Position numbers and translations under genes: made by a program
Shown: positions 22,741 through 25,958 of the stretch, piece after piece
Layout of the letters: each line of letters begins with the position of its first letter
Numbering within the stretch: position 1 is the first letter of the stretch
The notes under the pieces: model-generated
What the model was told of the DNA's origin: nothing
The model's input: only the letters and a program-made list of their open reading frames with translations
Database searches by the model: none
Assembly (NCBI GenBank): GCA_947630415.1
Contig: CANRHM010000006.1
Location: forward strand, 1 to 25,958
Reading direction: 5' to 3'
Length of the DNA: 25,958 bases
From: an uncultured Bacilli bacterium
Lineage (GTDB): Bacteria; Bacillota_I; Bacilli_A; RF39; UBA660

Positions 22741-23076
22741 TTAGTCTCTACTAGCAACCGTAATAACGATGTGACTAGTTCTCTTATCTTTGTGTCCAAT
22801 ACGTCCACGGGAATCGAACATTCCTCTTTTCATTACCGGACCTGCATCTACTCTTGCCTCTTTAACATAAAGTGTATTTTCATCCATATTCATATTGTTT
22901 ACGGCATTGGCAACAGCAGAATCTAATACTTTCTTAGTAAGACGTGCTGGTTTTTTATTCATATTCGATAAAATAATTAATGCATCACTTACATTCTTTC
23001 CACGAATTAAATCAACGACAAGGCGTGCTTTAATAGGTGAAACGCGAAGTGACTTAGCAATTGCTTTTGCTTCCAT
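22741..23076 (-). CDS. rplV: 50S ribosomal protein L22
   Basis: 111 residues. AIAKSLRVSPIKARLVVDLIRGKNVSDALIIL opens the globular domain. The hairpin reaching into the exit tunnel reads VKEARVDAGPVMKRGMFDSRGRIGHKDKRTSHI, the region where macrolide-resistance changes occur in other bacteria. The length is normal, without the long C-terminal tail seen in some Mollicutes. Confidence 0.98.
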   Translation of the reverse strand: MEAKAIAKSLRVSPIKARLVVDLIRGKNVSDALIILSNMNKKPARLTKKVLDSAVANAVNNMNMDENTLYVKEARVDAGPVMKRGMFDSRGRIGHKDKRTSHIVITVASRD

Positions 23077-23098
23077 ATTTCATTTCCTCCTATATTAA

Positions 23099-23365
23099 TT
23101 AAGCTTTATTTTCGCCGTGTCCACCAAATTTACGTGTTAATGCAAATTCACCTAATTTGTGTCCAACCATATCTTCTGTTACATAAACCGGAATAAATTC
23201 TTTTCCATTATGTACGGCAAATGTATGTCCGATAAAATCAGGATAAATGGTTGAGCGACGTGACCAAGTCTTAATGACTTCTTTTTTTCCAGATTTATTT
23301 AATTCTTTTACCTTATTAAGTAATCGATCGAATACATAAGGTTTCTTTTTTAAACTTCTAGCCAT
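23099..23365 (-). CDS. rpsS: 30S ribosomal protein S19
   Basis: 88 residues. RSLKKKPYVFDRLLNKV, then VIKTWSRRSTIYPDFIGHTFAVHNGKEFIPVYVTEDMVGHKLGEFALTRKFGGH are the signatures; it forms the 30S head complex with S13. YVFDRL and EFALTR depart slightly from the common FVDDHL and EFAPTR. Confidence 0.98.
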   Translation of the reverse strand: MARSLKKKPYVFDRLLNKVKELNKSGKKEVIKTWSRRSTIYPDFIGHTFAVHNGKEFIPVYVTEDMVGHKLGEFALTRKFGGHGENKA

Positions 23366-23381
23366 GTTTCTTCATCCTTTC

Positions 23382-24212
23382 CTATTTACTATTACGACGA
23401 CGTACGATAAATTTATCAGACATCTTGTTATTACGTGTTTTATATCCAAGAGCAGGTTTACCCCAAGGTGTAACTGGTGTTTTACGTCCAACAGGAGCAC
23501 GACCTTCTCCACCACCATGTGGGTGGTCATTAGGGTTCATAACAGAACCACGAACGGTAGGTCTTATTCCCATATAACGTTTACGTCCTGCTTTTCCGAT
23601 ATTGACTAATTCATAGTCTTCGTTTCCAACTTCTCCAACGGTAGCCATGCAAGTTCCTAAAACTTTTCTTTGTTCACCAGATGCTAAACGAATCATAACG
23701 TAAGCACCTTCTCTACCTAGGATTTGAGCAGAACTTCCTGCACTTCTTGCAAGTTCTCCACCTTTTCCCGGACGAAGTTCGATGTTGTGAATAACAGTAC
23801 CAACAGGGATGTTCATAATAGGAAGTGCATTTCCTACACGAATATCTACGCTTTGACCGCTTTCAACCATATCTCCTACTTTTAAGCCTTTAGGAGCAAT
23901 GATATATCTCTTTTCTCCATCGACATAATTGATTAAAGCGATATTAGCCGTTCTATTCGGATCGTATTCTACACTGGCTACTTTACCAGGTATATCAAAC
24001 TTATTACGTTTGAAATCGATAATACGATATTTACGTTTAACGGCTCCACCTTGATGTCTTACGGTAATTCTTCCTTGGTTATTACGTCCTGCGTTTTTCT
24101 TACGTGTTTCCGTAAGGCTTTTTAAAGGACGTGTCTTCGTAAGTTCAGAATAATCTAAAACGGTCATTCCTCTTTGACCCGGAGTATTGGGTTTCTTTAC
24201 TTTAATTGCCAT
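23382..24212 (-). CDS. rplB: 50S ribosomal protein L2
   Basis: 276 residues, full length. The OB-like and SH3-like RNA-binding domains are followed by NPNDHPHGGGEGRAPVGRKTPVTPWGKPALGYKTR (about 223-257), which contains the conserved histidine near the peptidyl-transferase centre. GRITVRHQGGAVKRKYR and VHNIELRPGKGG are also intact. An AGAAGGAGGG site precedes the ATG. Confidence 0.99.
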   Translation of the reverse strand: MAIKVKKPNTPGQRGMTVLDYSELTKTRPLKSLTETRKKNAGRNNQGRITVRHQGGAVKRKYRIIDFKRNKFDIPGKVASVEYDPNRTANIALINYVDGEKRYIIAPKGLKVGDMVESGQSVDIRVGNALPIMNIPVGTVIHNIELRPGKGGELARSAGSSAQILGREGAYVMIRLASGEQRKVLGTCMATVGEVGNEDYELVNIGKAGRKRYMGIRPTVRGSVMNPNDHPHGGGEGRAPVGRKTPVTPWGKPALGYKTRNNKMSDKFIVRRRNSK

Positions 24213-24226
24213 ATTTAACCCTCCTT

Positions 24227-24508
24227 CTATAGATCAATAGATTGTCCGTCGGCTAATTTAACAATCGCTTTCTTAGTACGATTGGTTAAACCAGGATAAC
24301 GTCCAACTCTTTTTTTCTTTGGTTTTACGTTGATAGTACGAATACTTTCAACTTTGACATTGAATAATTTTTCAATAGCCAATTTAATTTCGGTTTTGTT
24401 TGCTCTTACGTCTACTTTAAAAGTATAAGTTCCATTGTCTTGAGCAGCCATTCCACTTTTTTCAGTGATAACGGGTGCTTTAATGATTTCTAAATACTTG
24501 GTATCCAT
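24227..24508 (-). CDS. rplW: 50S ribosomal protein L23
   Basis: 93 residues. IIKAPVITEKS (about 9-19), TYTFKVDVRANKTEIKLAIEKLFNVKVESIRTINVKPKKKRVGRYPGLTNRTKKAIVKL match L23, the docking site for trigger factor and SRP at the tunnel exit. The strong GAGGAGGTG ribosome site lies within the last codons of rplD (EEVC), a close coupling across only 3 nt. Confidence 0.98.
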   Translation of the reverse strand: MDTKYLEIIKAPVITEKSGMAAQDNGTYTFKVDVRANKTEIKLAIEKLFNVKVESIRTINVKPKKKRVGRYPGLTNRTKKAIVKLADGQSIDL

Positions 24509-24511
24509 AAA

Positions 24512-25135
24512 CTAGCACACCTCCTCAATGGTTTTTAGGGCTTCTTCAGTTACAACTAAATAGTCACAAGCCACTAAATCTAAGGAATTGATTTCGCTTG
24601 GTTCCATAAGCATTACATTTTGAAGGTTACGTGATGCTAAAATGGTATTTTCGTCTAATTCTTTAACAACGATTAAATCTTTTTTATCATCAATCTTTAA
24701 GTTTTGTAATACTTCAACTAATTCTTTGGTCTTTGGTGTTTTTAAAGTAAGATTGTCTAAAGCGATAATTCTTCCTTCTTTAGCAAGGGTCGTTAAAGCC
24801 GTTCTTAATGCTAAACGACGTTCTTTACGGTTTTGTTTTTTACTATAATCACGTGGTACTGGAGTTCCATATCTTCCTCCACCTACCCATTGAACAGCAC
24901 GAATCGATCCTTGACGAGCATGACCTGTTCCTTTTTGACGCCATGGTTTTCTTCCACCACCGCTTACTTCACTACGATTCTTCGTACTATGGGTTCCTTG
25001 TCTTAATGATGCTCTTGCTAAAATAACGGCATCATATAAAACTTTATCATTTGGTTCGATTCCGAACACTTCTTCTTTTAAGTTAATGTCTTTAAGTTTT
25101 TCACCTTTCGTATTTAAAAGTTTTACCTTTTCCAT
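24512..25135 (-). CDS. rplD: 50S ribosomal protein L4
   Basis: 207 residues from the ATG at 25135. An ATG two codons earlier (25141) sits only 2 nt after AGGAGG, so the second, with 8-nt spacing, is preferred. RQGTHSTKNRSEVSGGGRKPWRQKGTGHARQGSIRAVQWVGGGRYG (about 46-91) is the arginine-rich loop lining the exit tunnel; ALRTALTTLAKEGRIIALD and VACDYLVVTEEAL follow. In other bacteria L4 can repress the S10 operon. Confidence 0.97.
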   Translation of the reverse strand: MEKVKLLNTKGEKLKDINLKEEVFGIEPNDKVLYDAVILARASLRQGTHSTKNRSEVSGGGRKPWRQKGTGHARQGSIRAVQWVGGGRYGTPVPRDYSKKQNRKERRLALRTALTTLAKEGRIIALDNLTLKTPKTKELVEVLQNLKIDDKKDLIVVKELDENTILASRNLQNVMLMEPSEINSLDLVACDYLVVTEEALKTIEEVC

Positions 25136-25178
25136 CTTCATTTCCTCCTTTCATCACAATTCCACTTAGTCTCATTGC

Positions 25179-25958
25179 TTATTCGCTAACTTCTTGTGAT
25201 GATTCTTCTTGTGCATCGGTTGATTCTTCGGTAGCTTCTTCTGTAACTTCTTCAGTTGTTTCTTCTTGAGATGCTACTTCAGTTTCTTCAGCAGTCTCTT
25301 CAGTAGCAGGTGCTACTTCTTCACTTGATGCTTCTTCCTGCTCAACTTCGTAAACCATAAGTTCTACTTTTGGATTTACTTTGTTTGGATTTTTAACTGC
25401 TGTACGAATGATGACTAAAGACTTCTTTGGACCTGGAACATTACCTTTAACTAAGATAACATTGTTTTCTAAATCAACGGCTACTACTTCAAGATTTTGT
25501 ACCGTTCTCGTTTGATGACCCATGTGACCAGGTAATTTCTTACCTTTTAATACGTGCATTGGTAAAAGGGTTCCCATAGATCCCACACCTCTATGGTATT
25601 GTGATCCGTGTCCCATAGGACCTCTTGTTTGATTCCAACGTTTAATAACACCTTGGTATCCTTTACCTTTACTAACTCCTGTAACATCGACCATTTCCCC
25701 TTCTTGGAAGAGGCTTGCATCAAGTACTTGACCTAATGTATAGTCGCTTACATTTACTCCCCTAATTTCTCTTAAGAAGCGCTTAGGTTCTGTATTCGCT
25801 TTCTTTGTATGACCCATTTTAGGTTTATTACTAAGTTTTTCTCTTACCGTTCCAGTTCCTAATTGAATAGCTTCATAACCATCGTTTTCCATGGTTTTGA
25901 TTTGAGTAACCACATTAGGTTCAACTTCGATAACGGTAACAGGAATTAATTTTCCGTT
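25179..25958 (-). CDS. rplC: 50S ribosomal protein L3 with acidic C-terminal tail (5' end outside window)
   Basis: 260 codons are visible to the window edge, including the stop; the frame is open to 25958, which reads NGKLIPVTVIEVEPNVVTQIKTMENDGYEAIQLG. VDVTGVSKGKGYQGVIKRWNQTRGPMGHGSQYHRGVGSMGTLLPMHVLKGKKLPGHMG is the diagnostic loop that reaches the peptidyl-transferase centre. The normal protein ends near ELMVYEVEQ. Here it continues with about 53 residues (25340-25182) made almost only of Glu, Ser, Thr, Ala and Val, with about 21 Glu and no Lys or Arg. This tail is not part of the usual ~209-residue L3. Confidence 0.98.
   Translation of the reverse strand, partial: NGKLIPVTVIEVEPNVVTQIKTMENDGYEAIQLGTGTVREKLSNKPKMGHTKKANTEPKRFLREIRGVNVSDYTLGQVLDASLFQEGEMVDVTGVSKGKGYQGVIKRWNQTRGPMGHGSQYHRGVGSMGTLLPMHVLKGKKLPGHMGHQTRTVQNLEVVAVDLENNVILVKGNVPGPKKSLVIIRTAVKNPNKVNPKVELMVYEVEQEEASSEEVAPATEETAEETEVASQEETTEEVTEEATEESTDAQEESSQEVSE

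Noticed and set aside
500..24848. Plus-strand reading frames (for example at 6179-6604, 12176-12526, 13502-13690)
   Set aside because: They lie opposite well-supported genes, lack ribosome sites, and recur opposite conserved segments of the array copies (5314 and 6179), so they are shadows.
12187..25178. Autoregulatory RNA sites for L4 or S8 in the superoperon
   Set aside because: The rplC upstream region is outside the window, and no hairpin that I could defend by eye appears in the short intergenic gaps.

Overview
The window is low-GC, and every gene I can support lies on the minus strand, so transcription runs from position 25958 toward position 1. Gene order, Gram-positive-type S14 with four zinc cysteines, consensus sigma-A-type promoters and strong Shine-Dalgarno (SD) sites point to a Firmicute (Bacilli). 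The missing L30 gene (rpmD) and the ECF transporter gene beyond the rplQ end suggest an Erysipelotrichia/RF39-like or Mollicutes-adjacent lineage. secY ends in TGA, so TGA is a stop codon here; it is not a Mycoplasma-type code. The lineage is inference only.

25958-12187 is the S10-spc-alpha ribosomal superoperon in its usual order: rplC (cut at the window edge), rplD, rplW, rplB, rpsS, rplV, rpsC, rplP, rpmC, rpsQ, rplN, rplX, rplE, rpsN, rpsH, rplF, rplR, rpsE, rplO, secY, adk, map, infA, rpmJ, rpsM, rpsK, rpoA, rplQ. rpsE and rplO overlap directly, so there is no rpmD between them. L3 carries an unusual acidic tail of about 53 residues. A hairpin terminator overlaps the rplQ stop codon.

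12151-3171 is the most interesting part: a self-contained transcription unit with a near-perfect promoter (TTGACG, 17 nt, TATAAT) and a 9-bp-stem terminator. It holds ten consecutive paralogous genes coding for 280-304 residues. All nine gene-to-gene junctions have the same layout, stop codon, one base, ATG, with the SD usually formed by the last codons of the preceding gene. The proteins look cytosolic. Their motifs resemble DUF6273-type proteins, but the two halves appear in the opposite order, which suggests a circular permutation. A conserved framework alternates with islands that differ from copy to copy. No function is known to me.

3166-408 holds a membrane-anchored DUF3048 (YerB-like) protein with its own promoter and terminator. 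After it come a short-chain dehydrogenase, a DUF212/YuiD-like membrane protein and a 116-residue unknown protein, which form a small operon. At 308-1 is the 5' part of an ECF-transporter ATPase gene (ecfA1-like) with its own promoter. In many Bacilli ecfA1 directly follows rplQ, so roughly 11.8 kb of accessory DNA appears to separate two normally adjacent conserved blocks.
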